Assembly: GCF_905475395.1 (NCBI RefSeq)
Contig: NC_058338.1
Span: 88,707,435-88,771,434, forward strand
Direction: 5' to 3'
DNA from: Chrysoperla carnea
Lineage: Eukaryota > Arthropoda > Insecta > Neuroptera > Chrysopidae
DNA length: 64,000 bases
Part shown: piece after piece, positions 35,762 through 47,520 of the stretch
Layout of the letters: the number at the start of each line of letters is the position of its first letter
How positions within the stretch are numbered: the stretch's first letter is position 1
Program-made: the position numbers and the translations under genes
Notes under the pieces: model-generated
Seen by the model: only the letters and a program-made list of their open reading frames with translations
What the model was told of the DNA's origin: nothing
Databases searched by the model: none

Positions 35762-36432
35762 CTAAAAACATGTCATAAACTTGAGTAATTTAAATGATAA
35801 TCAATTTACTTCATCGATATTTTTTATACCCCTGCTGGAGATGTTGCTACTCGAACAACAGATGAATGAGCGCTCATTTTGATGGTTTATAAATTACTTT
35901 TAATTATATGCTTTTGGAACATTTACAACCAATGTTTATTTTCATTTAAAAAAAATAATAAATTTTATAGTACTTGTCATTTTTCAAAATATTCCACATA
36001 CTTTCAAAATATTTTCAGTAGTGACTATTTTTTTTACTATGGTTACCTTTTATTTTTCAAAATATATTTTGTAAAAAGTATCTAGCTGTCTAATTTTTTC
36101 TTAAATATTCTGAAAGTGACTTAATTTATTACTTAATGTTTTAATTAGTACGAATTTCTATCGCCAGTTGGCGAAATTTATCTGATATTAATTGGAATGT
36201 TTTGATTGGCCTTTAAAAATGATAAATACAAGTATTGTCATCTGGTGGTCTAAATTGGAACTACTGAAATCGGACCCGCTACTGATTTTAATTAGTACGA
36301 AATATTATCGCCAGTAAGCGAGTTGCATCTCCTAGTTATCAGTTATGGTATTTTTGGTGGAATTTAGTGAGAATTTCTTCCAGTATCCAAATTGATACCG
36401 GATATTATAAAATTTATGTAGAAGAATCTTAC
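35762..36432. other. Spacer upstream of gene B exon 3
   Basis: Any N-terminal exons of gene B should lie in this direction. None was recognised. AT-rich, including two related 'TTTTAATTAGTACGAA..TCGCCAGT' blocks at about 36143 and 36286. Confidence 0.4.
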
Positions 36433-37185
36433 GTAATTATTATTTTCTTCAAGACGAAAGCTGCTATTACTGGAACAATTGCAAATAAAAAACAAGTGAA
36501 AACAAACAATTGACTGAGTTAATTGTTGAATTACCATGCATAGACAGTTTGGATTACTCTATTTCATTACTCATACATACATGTCACATAAACATAACTG
36601 ATATTCCCATATAATACATATTATAAAATTTACACCTAATTTACGCTCTCACGGGTAAACAGTCATGTTTACCAAAAATATATCAAACAAAAGTTGTTTT
36701 GTTTTTTATAAGGAACATTATTTTACATTTAAACTTTTGTTCTATCTCTAACTTTACAAGTTTACAAAATTTAAATGGTTTACAACATGGGTCCTACGGA
36801 CCCAGAACCCAATTGACTTATGTTGCTCATTTACGAACTCACTTTTTACGTTGTGAGTAAGCTATACAAATTTCATCTTGATATCTCTTTTCGTTTTTGA
36901 TTTATCGTGTTGGCAGACACACGGACAGACGGACAGACAACCGGAAGTCGACTAATAAGGTGATTCTATGAACACCTATACCAAAATTTTTTTCGTAGCA
37001 TCAATATTTTTAAGCGTTACAAACTTGGGACTAAACTTAGTATACCTTGCATATAACATATATGCATGGTATAATAAGCTTGGGACTAAACTTAGCATAC
37101 CTTGCATATTACATAAATGCATGTTATAAAAACACTAGGAATATAAAACGTTTTTGTAATTATTTTGGAAGATACGATAATAGTT
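36433..37185 (-). pseudogene. Third copy of the TMBIM-like TM1 exon, split by a repeat
   Basis: 36433-36490 on the minus strand encodes 'FAIVPVIAAFVLKKIIIT' before a GTAAG donor and corresponds to 'FAIGPVTAALLLCKMLLT' in gene B. The other half of the exon resumes at about 37126-37175, where 'TATCTTCCAAAATAATTAC' and 'AAAAACGTTTTAT' match gene B's 'TATCTTCCACACGAATTAC' and 'AAAAACGCTTTAT'. A family A repeat of about 640 bp sits between, with A-rich 'ATAAAAA' on both sides as a possible target duplication. The lead sequence upstream of the match is already diverged. This shows local duplication of the gene, or of this exon, followed by disruption. Confidence 0.8.
36491..37130 (-). repeat. Repeat family A, copy 5, with duplicated hairpin end
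   Basis: Starts 'ACAAGTGAAAACAAACAATTG', includes 'ATGGGTCCTACGGACCCAG' and ends with two successive versions of the unit 'TTGGGACTAAACTTAG' plus 'TACCTTGCATAT' hairpin. The terminal 60-bp unit is therefore tandemly duplicated. Confidence 0.85.
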
Positions 37186-37929
37186 GCAATAATGGAAAAA
37201 AAAAATAAAATAAAATTAAAATAAATGATGCAAAGCCTGGAAATGCATGAATTTCCATTTTATCATTTTAGCCGCATAAAATTACTATCCAAATTTTGGC
37301 CAACGCTTTTATGGGCTTTATTTAAAAACCTCAAATGAAATTAACGAATATTATCGTTCAACTATTTCATCATTTGTATTTTTATCCTTTCATCCATAAT
37401 ATTACAAAGTAATGGATATCTTGGAATAAACGTACTAAAAAACCGTTATTCGACAACACATACAATACAAATATGAAAGAAAATAAAACGAAGTTACCTG
37501 AGGCAGTGTCTCTTTACTTCATTTATGTTCACTGCTTTTTTTTCAATTTTTTTTTTAAGAAAAAAAACACATTAAAGAATGAAGAAATTATATACAAAAG
37601 CTTCATCGAGGTTGAATAACCTGGAAGAGTAGACTCAAATGTCAGTTGAATAACTGTTTGAAGTGGCAAAAACATAAGACGAACAAATATACTAAGACGG
37701 TCTGGTTTGTTGCTGTCGGTTCTAACAACAATATGGACGTATTATGGATAGAATAGTTGGAAGAAAACAAGAAGTTAAACTATCTTTATTATAGTGTATA
37801 AGCTTCGATATCACGTTCATCATATGTTTTAGTTACTGTTCAAACTCAAACTATGAAAACACTAGGTGTTCCAGTATGATAGCAATTTGAGTTTACTAAA
37901 CACTTAAGGGAAGTGTTAATCTCTATCTC
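37186..37929. other. Unassigned spacer
   Basis: No gene supported. Confidence 0.4.
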
Positions 37930-38402
37930 TATCACTATATATTATAAATGCCAAAGTAAGGATGTTGATTTGTTTGTTTGTTTGTTTGTTACGCTTTCAG
38001 GCTAAAACTAGCGAATGGTTTTTAATGAAACTGTACAGCAATATAGTTCATATTTCTGAATAACACATGAGCTATAATTTATATCCATATATTTGAAGAA
38101 CAAATAAAATTTAATTGATATTTACTATTTTAAATTTTTACAGAAGTCTGTAATTTATGGTTCAAAAAAATGAATATGGATGGTCTATATTCAATATTTT
38201 GAACCATAAATTAAAGTATTCTATAAAAATTCAAAATAGTAAATGCCAAACCATTCATGGCCAACTTTTCTGATATACTCAATGAATTATGACTATTTTA
38301 CATTTAACAAAATTCAAAACTGTGCATATCAAAAGAGGTGGAGGCTATAAAGCGGTGTTTTTTTACTTATAAGCCCAGTAAAACGGGCGGGTATCAGGCT
38401 TG
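37930..38402 (-). repeat. Repeat family B, copy
   Basis: Minus orientation copy with 'GTTTGTTTGTTTGTTTGTTA', 'TGAAACTGTACAGCAATATAG', and the head 'GCCCAGTAAAACGGGCGGGT'. It carries an internal palindrome around 38150-38230, where 'GTAATTTATGGTTCAAA' is mirrored by 'TTTGAACCATAAATTA'. Confidence 0.8.
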
Positions 38403-38864
38403 TCGTTCATAAATTGAAATAAATTGTTCATATTTTAGATTCCAGGTTATCGCTGAAATATACATACGAAAAACTTATTTTTTCAAACTTCCCCCCTCAA
38501 TAAAATTTTTTGCACAAGGGGGATTGATGGGGACTTTTCACAATTCATTTATAATAGTATTCTGAACATTCATACCAATTTTTAGCTCTATGGGAATTTT
38601 TGTAACCTTCAAAGTGTAATTTGACTGGATAAATCTAAAGATCTGAAATTATGAAATTTGTAACTATCATCTCTGGTGCACTTTGTATGTGAATATTAAA
38701 AAAGTTATGAAAAATACATTGGTATTATGTGTGAATGAAAGATAGTTTTTTCTTCATTTTTTGCTTGCACTTCTTCAACTGTCATGTTAAGAATACTCTC
38801 TATATCGTTCGTCATTCGCATGAATCTATTTACTATTATTCGTTGTGTAGAAAGTGTAACTAAA
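38403..38864. other. Unassigned spacer
   Basis: No gene supported. Confidence 0.4.
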
Positions 38865-39120
38865 TCGATTGCAACGCTGCTCTCTTGAAATTTGGAATAA
38901 ATCAGTCGTCTAATTTAAAATGCGATTATTTTTCAACTTTTTTCTAAAAATTGGCAAATTCATAAATAATATTTTCAAATATTAAATTATTTAGATTTGT
39001 TAGAAAATAGTATAAAAGTTCCAATGTAAAAGTTCCAAATTATATTAATAAAGTAGTGTGTCATTACCATTGAAACTTCTGAAATAAAACTCACGCATGG
39101 TGCCAATATTTCATTGGAAA
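38865..39120 (+). repeat. Repeat family G, copy 2
   Basis: Partner of 8130-8470: 'AAATTTGGAATAAATCA', 'TTCCAATGTAAAAGTTCC', 'CTGAAATAAAACTCACGCATGG'. Same orientation as copy 1. Confidence 0.6.
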
Positions 39121-39465
39121 TAAAAGATATTCAAAATGTCTAACATAACAGGCACAGTTCATATGATTTTTCAACGATGTAAAATTACCAATTTAAAAAC
39201 TCCGGCTTAAAAGGTAGCGTAAAAAGTGATATTTTTTATAATTTGGGTATTACATATAACTTTTTCGAATCCGTTTTAAAATTTAGCTAAATAACAAACC
39301 CATATGTGATTTACAAGACGCTTTGAGACTGTTTAAGTTGCTTCTAGACATGAATGTCACTCAGGTTGAAGAATCGCTGTTTATAAGCTAGGTACTTGCA
39401 ACTTGAATCGTCACTTCATGGCTGTTCTCTTTTGACCTGATAGTCTAAATTTTATTTAAATATTT

Positions 39466-42400
39466 TTTTAAGCACTCCTGGCCCAATCGAAAAATATTTG
39501 AGTGATGCTTCCAATGCAAGACATTCTAAGCATTGACAACCAGACAGCGATTATAGCAGCTTTACTAACACCAACAACCATACTCAAAATTTTAAAATTT
39601 CCTTCTGGAACGTCTCTGGCTATAAAAACATATACAACGCTTCCTCTGATTACGAAAATATTCTAACGGAATCTGATATAATTGGTCTCGAAGAAACCTG
39701 GTTAATTGAAACTGATGTTCCCCTACCTACATTCCTGGAGAATTTTGTGTCTATTGAATGTAATGCCACAAAAGAAAAATCAATGGGTCGTGCTAGTGGA
39801 GGCCTCATCCTATTAATTAAGAAAACACCAAACTTCACATATAAGATTTTGGGCTCAACTAATTTATTTATATTCGTCAAAATTTTCTATGAATTGGAGC
39901 CCATCATTGTAGGTGTAGTATATTTTTGACCGGACCTTGATTCACAACGTTCTATCAGTTTTCTGACAGAAACCATCAACGAAATACTTACGACACACGA
40001 ATGCATGCTGATTTTGGTCGGTGACTTTAATAGTCGGATTGGTGTATTAAATCAGGACTTTGACGAATCAGTTTTTAATCATTCGCACTTGTCCTACAAA
40101 AGAAAATCGTCAGATTTAATAGTTAATAAGCGCGGTCGCCTGTTGGCCGAGTCTTTTAATGCCATGGATTTCGTCGCCTTAAATGGTAGGGCCCCCAGCG
40201 ACCCTATAGCTGCTCCTACATATATAGCTTATAATGGTGCTAGCGTTATCGACTTAGCATGGGTACACGGTGCATACTTGGACCTGGTGAAGGATTTCAC
40301 GGTGAACGAATCAGGTGAATCTTCCCATTTATTGTGCTCCATTATTTTGGAAAATACTTTTCAGTCTCGTTCTTTTCCAGGCTGCAGAAACCATCAAAAG
40401 CTTGCCTGCGTTTATTCCGATTATTTTCAATGGAAGGAAGATAAAAGTTTTGAATATGCAAGAGATAAGCGCCTCTACTTCAACAGTCAGAGTGTTGACG
40501 AACTTTTTCAAAATCTTTTGTATTGTATCTACGATTCGGCTATTAACTCAAACTTGGCCGTTCAACACAAAGTTGCACTCACAAACAGTCATCCCACATT
40601 AAAGAAAAATTGGTTTTCGAAGGACTTAAGAAATTTGAGAAGGGCACTAAACACTGCTTACAAAAGAGCAAAAAAGCAAGGATTTATTGAACCTTACCTA
40701 CATGAATATCGAAAGCTTCGAACCGAATACAGGATGTCAGTTAGGAACGCTAAACTGGACTATTCAAGAAGAATTACGGATGCAATAGCCTGCGCCAAAG
40801 ATAATATCGAGTTCTGGAAGGTGGTTCGTAAGTTTTCTGGTAATATAAACTCCCGAAACAACGATCTTGATCCCGATGTCTGTTTTTCATATTTCTCAAA
40901 CCTATATGGTCAAAAAACTCAACATTCTCTGTGTTTTCATGACTCCTCTCACCCTTTTTTAGACAACGAAATCACCCTCGACGAACTTCAACTTGGTCTG
41001 AGTCAAAGGAAGAATAACAAATCTCCAGGCATCGACGGAGTTACCAATGAATTCTACAAACACCTACCTCCCAACTGGATCCATTATATTCTGAACATGT
41101 TTAACAAAATCATATCCTCTGAAACTCTCCCAAAACAGTGGACAGAATCTCAAATTGTTCTTATTCATAAATGTGGAGATACAAAGGATCCGAGAAATTA
41201 CCGTCCGATTGCACTGTTAAATACACTGCTTAAGCTGTTCACGACTATATTAAATTATCGTTTGCAAACCTGGATTGAGGAAAAAAACCTACTACCGGAA
41301 AACCAAAATGGTTTCCGAACCGGTCGCAGTTGTGTTGATAATATCTTCATCCTGAACTCACTGCTAACGATTCAAGTCCAAATCAAGCGCAGACATGTCT
41401 ATGCTCTGGTTGTAGATTTCAAAGCTGCGTTTGACTCCTTAAACCACGAACTACTGTGGGCAAAATTATACGACATCGGAATCTCGGGGAAAGCACTAAG
41501 AGTGGTTAAACATCTTTATACCAACGCTAAGGCAAGAATTAAGTTGCATGGAAACCTATCGAAATACATTGATTTGACGTCAGGAGTTCTACAGGGGGAA
41601 ACGCTATCTCCAACTTTGTTCAACCTCTTTATTGGGGATATTGAAGACTCATTTCGCGGGGCTGGCTTTTCTGGGCTAGATATAAACCAAAAGTGTGACC
41701 TGCTGACATTGTGCTACGCCGACGACATGATAATATTTGGGTACTCTCCGTTTCATATTCAACAAAAATTAAACCACCTCTCTTCATACTGCACTAAAAA
41801 CAAATTAGTTGTAAACATCAAAAAGACTAAAATTATAGTGTTCAGAAATTCACCAAAGTGCAAAAATCTACCAACCTTCACATACAACTCAGAACCAATA
41901 CAAATCGAACAACAATGTGTTTATTTAGGAGTGAAATTTAGTTCGACTTGCAAATTTCTCCAAGCCACGAATAACGCCATTAACAAAGCCAACATTGCTA
42001 ACGCCCGAGTGAAGCGAATCCTAAGTTGTTGCAAGTCCGACTCCTGGTCAACCAAATGCCAACTGTTTGACAGCATCTCACGAGCCACCTTGCTTTATGC
42101 TTCAGAGGTCTGGGCTTACAATTACATGGAGAAAGTCGAATCAGTCCAAATTAAATTTATCAAGTCGATCCTCTGCCTTGCAAGAAGTACTCCAAACTTT
42201 ATGGTTCGTCTGGAAACACGTAGATCTAACATCTCGATAGAAATCGTAAAAAGAATTCTTAAATACTGGCGTCACCTCATAACCACTCCAAATAATAGAC
42301 TCATAAAAATATGTTATAATCAGTTATATGAATTTTCTACATCGGACATATCCTGTGATGGTAATTGGTGTAATCAGCTTCGAAACATACTGACGGGCGT

Positions 42401-43421
42401 GGATAGAGTCGAACTTTTAAACTCTCATCGAGTTGAAACTATTAAAAATGACATTGCTGAAGTTATTGACCTCTACTCGAAGAAAATGCACCATAACGAC
42501 TTGGAATCATTAGAAGCATCCCACTACAGTGACATCTATGGCCACTTATTCCAGCTCAACAACTACAATTATGAGTACTTGAACATCCGCTGTGCTATAT
42601 CTAAGTTACGCCTTATTACACAAATAAAAACAACAAGTCAGTTTAGTTTTCGATTACTAATTAGTAACCAGCAATACACCTTAAACTATAAAGAAAGATG
42701 CCCAGTTTGTAACACTGGTGAAACTGACGACCTATATCACTTTTTTATCAGATGTCCCATATATAAGGCTTACAGATCTCAGTATTTGAAGTATTCCTTA
42801 TCATATATTGCAAACAATATAAAACCCTGGTTTAGTTTATTCCATATAAACTCATATGAGCAACTAAATGATATATACCACTTTACTGTAAATTCTTTCC
42901 GCCTAAGAGCATTCGTGCTAAATGAGTAACTACCCAGTCTCGAGTTAGTGTCCAATGAACACTTCAATAATCTTGCATTTATTACATTGTTTATCTGTTT
43001 TAAAAAAAGTTCTACTCTTTGTTATTATAGATTCACATGTCTATTTTGATTATAAATTTAACATTATTATCTAAATCATATTTTATTGTTATTTATATTA
43101 TTATTGTTTTTTATATTGTTATCTATAATATTTATATTTATTGTTATAGTTTATAATTTTATATATTTATGGTGTTTTACAGATTTATACAAACCCAGAA
43201 TTAGTTACATATAATTTTCTATTTAGTACTTGAGATGAAACTTTTCTTTTTTTTTTTTTTCTTTCTGTATTTGTTTTTTTGGAATCATATTAGTTACTAC
43301 TTGTATAAACATACATATTTTTATTTATTTATTTATTTATCCGTTCAATGCAACTGAACGCTTCTTTGTTATAATCGCTGTACGATAGTCAAACAAATAA
43401 ACGTTATTATTATTATTATTA
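39466..43421 (+). mobile_element. Non-LTR retrotransposon (LINE), 5'-truncated, (TTA)n tail
   Basis: Flanked by a perfect 14-bp target duplication, 'TTATTTAAATATTT', at 39452-39465 and 43422-43435. The element begins shortly before an endonuclease domain, lacks an ORF1/gag, carries one long ORF2 and ends in about 480 bp of AT-rich 3' UTR and a TTA-repeat tail. Copy length is about 3.96 kb. Target-primed insertion explains both the 5' truncation and the duplication. The APE-type endonuclease, reverse transcriptase and closing CCHC-like motif without RNase H place it in the Jockey/CR1/I-related assemblage. A finer clade call is not justified. Confidence 0.9.
39537..42929 (+). pseudogene. LINE ORF2: AP-endonuclease plus reverse transcriptase, one internal stop
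   Basis: A single frame is open from 39537 to TAA at 42929 except for one TGA at 39927-39929, between 'VVY F' and 'PDLDS'. Before the stop: the endonuclease start 'KISFWNVSGYKN' and 'LEETW' (catalytic Glu motif). After the stop, numbering from Met at 40005: GDFN (7-9), an SSHLL motif (about 106-110) closing the endonuclease, a basic helical linker, then reverse transcriptase blocks KSPGIDG (339-345), NYRPIAL, FRTGRS (about 437), VDFKAAFDS (about 470), GVLQGETLSPTLFN (527-540) and the catalytic YADD (571-574). The C-terminus has CPVCx9-11H...CP (from about 899), a zinc-knuckle-like motif. The rest of the frame is undamaged, so the copy is young. No natural ATG opens the 39537 frame, in keeping with truncation. 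Confidence 0.9.
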
Positions 43422-43524
43422 TTATTTAAATATTTAAATTTTTTGATTAAACTCCCGCTTTTAATTTCATTCAATTTATTATGATAAGGCAGTACCCCGT
43501 AAGTCATGGTTAAATCCCAATATT
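43422..43524. other. LINE 3' flank
   Basis: Target duplication followed by unique AT-rich sequence. Confidence 0.6.
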
Positions 43525-44670
43525 TTTATAACATGTATATGAAATATGCCAAGCAGGGGCGGATTTATGCGTAGGAAAAGTAGGCCTGTGCCTACGGCAG
43601 CAAAAAAATGAGGCGACAAAAAATTCGCTTCAATTATTAAAAATTTTTTTGTTTAATAAAAATGTGAATTTTTTTCAATTTTAGTCAATTTTGCGTGAAA
43701 CAATCATTTGAAAAAGTCGCCACTTCACTTAAACTATATTTAGTCACTATTTTCGCGAATGTCACTATCCTGGAAGTTTTAGAACGTTTCTCAGAAATAC
43801 TATAACCTAGCCTTCGGTCTTATTTTGGTCATTTGTACTATGTCAGAGACTGTACTGAAGTATTTGAATCGTTTTAAATGAATCATGGTAGACAACGACT
43901 AAGCGGGTATCAGTACTCTAAATTAAGAAAAAAGAGAAATTGAAAATAGATGTTAACTCATCGAGAAAAATCAACGACCTTACTTATGATTAAAAAGTTA
44001 TTTTATTTATTATATTAAATATTTTTCAATTTCCAAATAAATAAAACAGATTTTTGTTTATAAAAAAAGGCGGTACTTTGATGCCTGCGGCAAATTCGTA
44101 AATCCGCCCCTGATGCCAAGGTATACTAAGTTTATTATACCATCTATATGAAATATACCAAGGTATACTAAGTTTAGTCCCAAGTTTGTGACGCTTAAAA
44201 ATATTGATGCTACGAAAAAAAATTTGGAATAGGTGTTCATAGAATCATCTAATTAATCCATTTCCGGTTATCCGTCCGTCGGTCTGCCTGTTAACACGAT
44301 ACCTCCAAAACGAAAATTGACATCAAGGTGAATTTTTAACAGTGTGCTCAGGACATAGAAGGTCGTGTTCGTAAATGCAACATAGGTCAAATGGCCCTTG
44401 GGTCCGGACTACCAATTTTGTAAACCGTTAGAGATAGAACAAAAGTTTGAATGCAAAAAATGTTTCTTATAAATAATAAACAACTTTTGTTTGAAACATT
44501 TTTTCGTAAACATTAGTATTCACCCGTGAGAGCGCAAATTAGGCGCAACTTATATATATGTATATAGTATGTATTATATGGGAATATCAGTTATGTATGT
44601 GTGACATGTATGTATGTGTAATATGACAGTGTAATCAACACATTCTATACATGGTATTTCATCAATTACT
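43525..44670 (+). repeat. Repeat family A, copy 6, host of a hAT MITE
   Basis: Starts with a partial hairpin 'AACATGTATATGAAATATGCC', is interrupted at 43554-44112, and resumes with two hairpin-type units ('GGTATACTAAGTTTA') before 'GTCCCAAGTTTGTGACGC' and the normal body to 'GTATTTCATCAATTA'. The usual tail is replaced by ATT-rich sequence. Confidence 0.8.
43554..44112. mobile_element. hAT-type MITE with perfect 8-bp target duplication
   Basis: 'CAGGGGCGGATTTATGCG' at the left and 'CGTAAATCCGCCCCTG' at the right are terminal inverted repeats of the CAGGGGCGGA type common in hAT elements. The 8-bp duplication 'ATGCCAAG' occurs at 43546-43553 and 44113-44120. The 559-bp body has no transposase. 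It sits in the hairpin of a family A copy. Confidence 0.92.
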
Positions 44671-45629
44671 ATTATTATTTATTCCTTGAACATTAGCTAT
44701 TCACAACATGTTATAATTGAATGTGTCATACATGAATCGTCAAGATTTTTTCAATAAATTCTTTTATACGTATGACTTAGCCATTAATTACGTATCAAAC
44801 CTCAATATAAAATTTATAATAAATATTTCATAAAGTACTTAGTTTTATATAAAATTTATATATTCAAACAATGTCAAATACATATGTTATGCCTTTTGTA
44901 TACATCCTTTTGACCATATTTTCAAACCACATACGATTTTACTTTAAGTGTACAGTGGTGTTCGTTCTGTAGAGCTTTCTGTAGAGTTCCATAGAGTTTA
45001 TAACTTTATATTTCATCGTAATTAGTTTTCAACAACTTTATAATTCATTACAAATTTATAAGTTTATTATGATTATTATTATCTGTTTGAAATCTGTTTT
45101 AAGGCTATGTACACACTTATATCAGTTATGGAGCGTTTAAAAAAAATAGCCATGTAGTCCTTAAGTAGATATACAAGGATTGAATTATACTAGGGATTTA
45201 TTTCAATAAAACTACATAAATACATTTTTTGATTAACAAAGTTTCCAAAAGCCACAAAAAATTCCTAGGTCATCGGGTTTTTTTATTATTATTTTATCGT
45301 TCAAAGTTGGCTGAAAAAATGATGATTTATATAGGTTATCCTTTTAAATTGGATATTTCTATACCAAAAAGTCTAGAGAGTGTGATAAAAAACTATCTAA
45401 AATATTTAGACAATCTTGTAGTTTATAATAATACCATAAAATATAAGGTTGCCGATGATAAAAACAAAATTTTAATTTAATTATGAGTTCATCGAAGAGT
45501 CATCATTTGATGAACAGAGACGACCATAGTTGGAGTATTGATGATTATCAAATTATAAACATCACTTTCACACAATATTATATATATTTTTGTAGTTGCG
45601 TGGTATTGTAAAGCCAAAAATAACTCGAG
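44671..45629. other. Unassigned spacer
   Basis: An 83-codon frame at 45229-45480 is Lys/Ile/Leu-rich, without a recognisable domain. Not called. Confidence 0.4.
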
Positions 45630-45670
45630 AAACGGAGGTTAAACCCCATTATTATTATTATATTATATTA
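45630..45670 (+). repeat. Truncated SINE 3' end
   Basis: 'GAAACGGAGGTTAAACCCC' followed by ATT repeats equals the 3' terminus of the two SINEs at 45672 and 48709. The rest of this copy is missing. The next SINE begins directly in its tail. Confidence 0.75.
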
Positions 45671-45671
45671 A

Positions 45672-45872
45672 GAGCCTAAATGGCCGAGCGGTCTAAGGCG
45701 CTAGTTTTAGAACGTTGGACTATTTAGACTTAGGTTGCGTTGGTTCGAATCCACCCGCATCAAAAATGTAATTGTAAATATGTATGTAATAGAATAAATA
45801 AAGATAAACAAATAATGATGTGGGTGGCCTCTGTGATTAGGCGTGCGTCAGAAAAACGGAGGTTAAACCCCC

Positions 45873-45945
<73 letters not shown>
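45672..45945 (+). mobile_element. tRNA-derived SINE, short form
   Basis: The head carries an A box ('TGGCCGAGCGGTCTAAGGCG') and B box ('GGTTCGAATCC'), the arrangement of a tRNA-Leu-type gene with a long variable arm. The pol III promoter is therefore internal. It continues with 'TGTAATTGTAAATATG', 'AATAAATAAAGATAAACAAA', 'TGATGTGGGTGGCC', 'GAAAAACGGAGGTTAAACCCC' and a (TTA)n tail of about 65 bp. Compared with the copy at 48709 it lacks about 100 bp just after the B box. It inserted into the TTA tail of an older copy. Confidence 0.85.
45880..45945 (+). repeat. (TTA)n microsatellite
   Basis: About 21 uninterrupted TTA/ATT units forming the SINE tail. They cause spurious open frames on both strands (poly-Leu and poly-Asn). 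Confidence 0.95.
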
Positions 45946-45946
<1 letters not shown>

Positions 45947-47519
45947 TCCCAAAAACCACATTTTCTATGCATATGTACAAACCACTCTTTTTCACGATCA
46001 TAATTATCTGAATGGTAAACTAAAAATTGTCCTATTTTTATCTTCTCTAAAACCATACTTATTCGTCTTTCGAGAAAGAACAAAATTTTTTTTAAAAGGT
46101 TATTATTGCACAACCAAAAAGGATAAATATTCACTAAATCATTCTTACCTGCATATAATGTAACGCATTTTTGGTAAATAAGTGATGTAATGAATTTACA
46201 ACATATATTATTCTCTTATATAATTTTTATGTTATGTAATATAACATGATCCATTCAAATAATATTCTCAAGTGAATGTAAAATAAACTATAGTGAATAA
46301 AAGCACATAAAAAATGCAATTTTTCTTACATAACATCGTTGTTGTGAATGAGTTTTGATTATCATGGGAGTCATTTAACAGTTCTTCAGTCAACAAAAAT
46401 TACATTTGGATGAATGAATTTGTTCAACATTTTTTTTTTACGAAAATACTACAGCTGGTACTTAACCTAGCAAAATAACATTGTGTAAGTATTCTACGTC
46501 CTATTTTCTAATACGCTAATCTTGGGAAAATAACTAATGACGGCAAGCGGACAATATAGCAGTCATTAAGCTAGATTAAATGATATAAAAAACAGCAACG
46601 GTAAATAGAAGTGACGGGTAAAACGATTTTCTCGATCGTAAAGTATTTTCATATTGTGAATATTAATTAAGTCTAACTAAGCTACGGAGAAAGTGCCGTA
46701 TTGATCATTTAAGTAGCCTATGAGGCTGCCTAGGAATCTCCACGAAAAAAGGAACTTCACCAGAAAAAAAGTTGTACCTTTTGTTACGTTTACATTAAAA
46801 ATTAACGGCTGTTTAAGAAGCCATTCACCAAACATCCTCCTACGGACCACAAGAGTCAAAATGTAAATTTTGTGTGTTTATATAAATTGAGTTTTATTGA
46901 GGTAGGATACCCAATTTCATAATTTGGATAATCCTTATCCTTTACAAGTGATTTAAAAAAAATCATAATTAATTATTTTTGTTTTATAAACATAAATTAT
47001 TTAAAAAATAAAAAATAGATACAAAAATAAGACAATGTACAAAAACAAACATTACGGACTAATACATTATATTCTCTCAGGATCTTGTTCCACAACAAGT
47101 GACAGTTCCATAACAACACATAAGTACCGTTCCATAAAAATACATTCCAGGTAGTAAATCATTTCGATACATGGCTACGGATAAACTAACCAACAGCTCC
47201 TTAAAAATAATAAAAAATTGCAGAGGCTTAAATAAAATCGCCCATATGAGTAGATGAATAAAGTACTTCCAGAGACGGGACAACTGCTTCACCAAATCTA
47301 CCAGAGTTTATTTTAGTGTTTGAGCGTAAATTTTCAATCGTCTTTTCGTGTTCCTATATATGCTAGATAGCGTTAACATAATGACACTTTTCCAGCGTTA
47401 AAATAATGACACTTATAGCTGAGAAAGCGTACTATAGTGTTGAAATTTTGGAAGAAAATATATATATGGTGTTGAAATTTTGGAAGAAAAAAGATATTGT
47501 TGTGACTATTTCATAAATG
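45946..47519. other. Spacer downstream of gene A
   Basis: The last exon(s) of gene A may lie here. The best open stretch, 47077-47330 on the minus strand, is hydrophobic but does not show the conserved family C-terminus, so it is not joined to gene A. Confidence 0.4.
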
Positions 47520-47520
47520 T

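Noticed and set aside
39747..39929. Separate 60-codon gene upstream of the LINE frame
   Set aside because: It is in the same frame as ORF2 and contains endonuclease motifs. It is the N-terminal part of the LINE cut by TGA.
39927..39929. Selenocysteine or programmed readthrough at TGA
   Set aside because: No element or context supports recoding. A simple nonsense mutation in a retrotransposon copy is the plain explanation.
45672..45760. tRNA-Leu-like sequence with A and B boxes
   Set aside because: It is the head of a SINE with a repeat tail. The cloverleaf is not intact and a second, dispersed copy exists at 48.7 kb, so it is not called a functional tRNA gene.
45740..46134. Overlapping open frames with poly-Leu (+) and poly-Asn (-)
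   Set aside because: Both come from the (TTA)n SINE tail being open in all frames. No real gene context.
47077..47330. Hydrophobic minus-strand frame as possible last exon of gene A
   Set aside because: No conserved C-terminal motif and no convincing acceptor; AT-rich DNA often yields hydrophobic frames.
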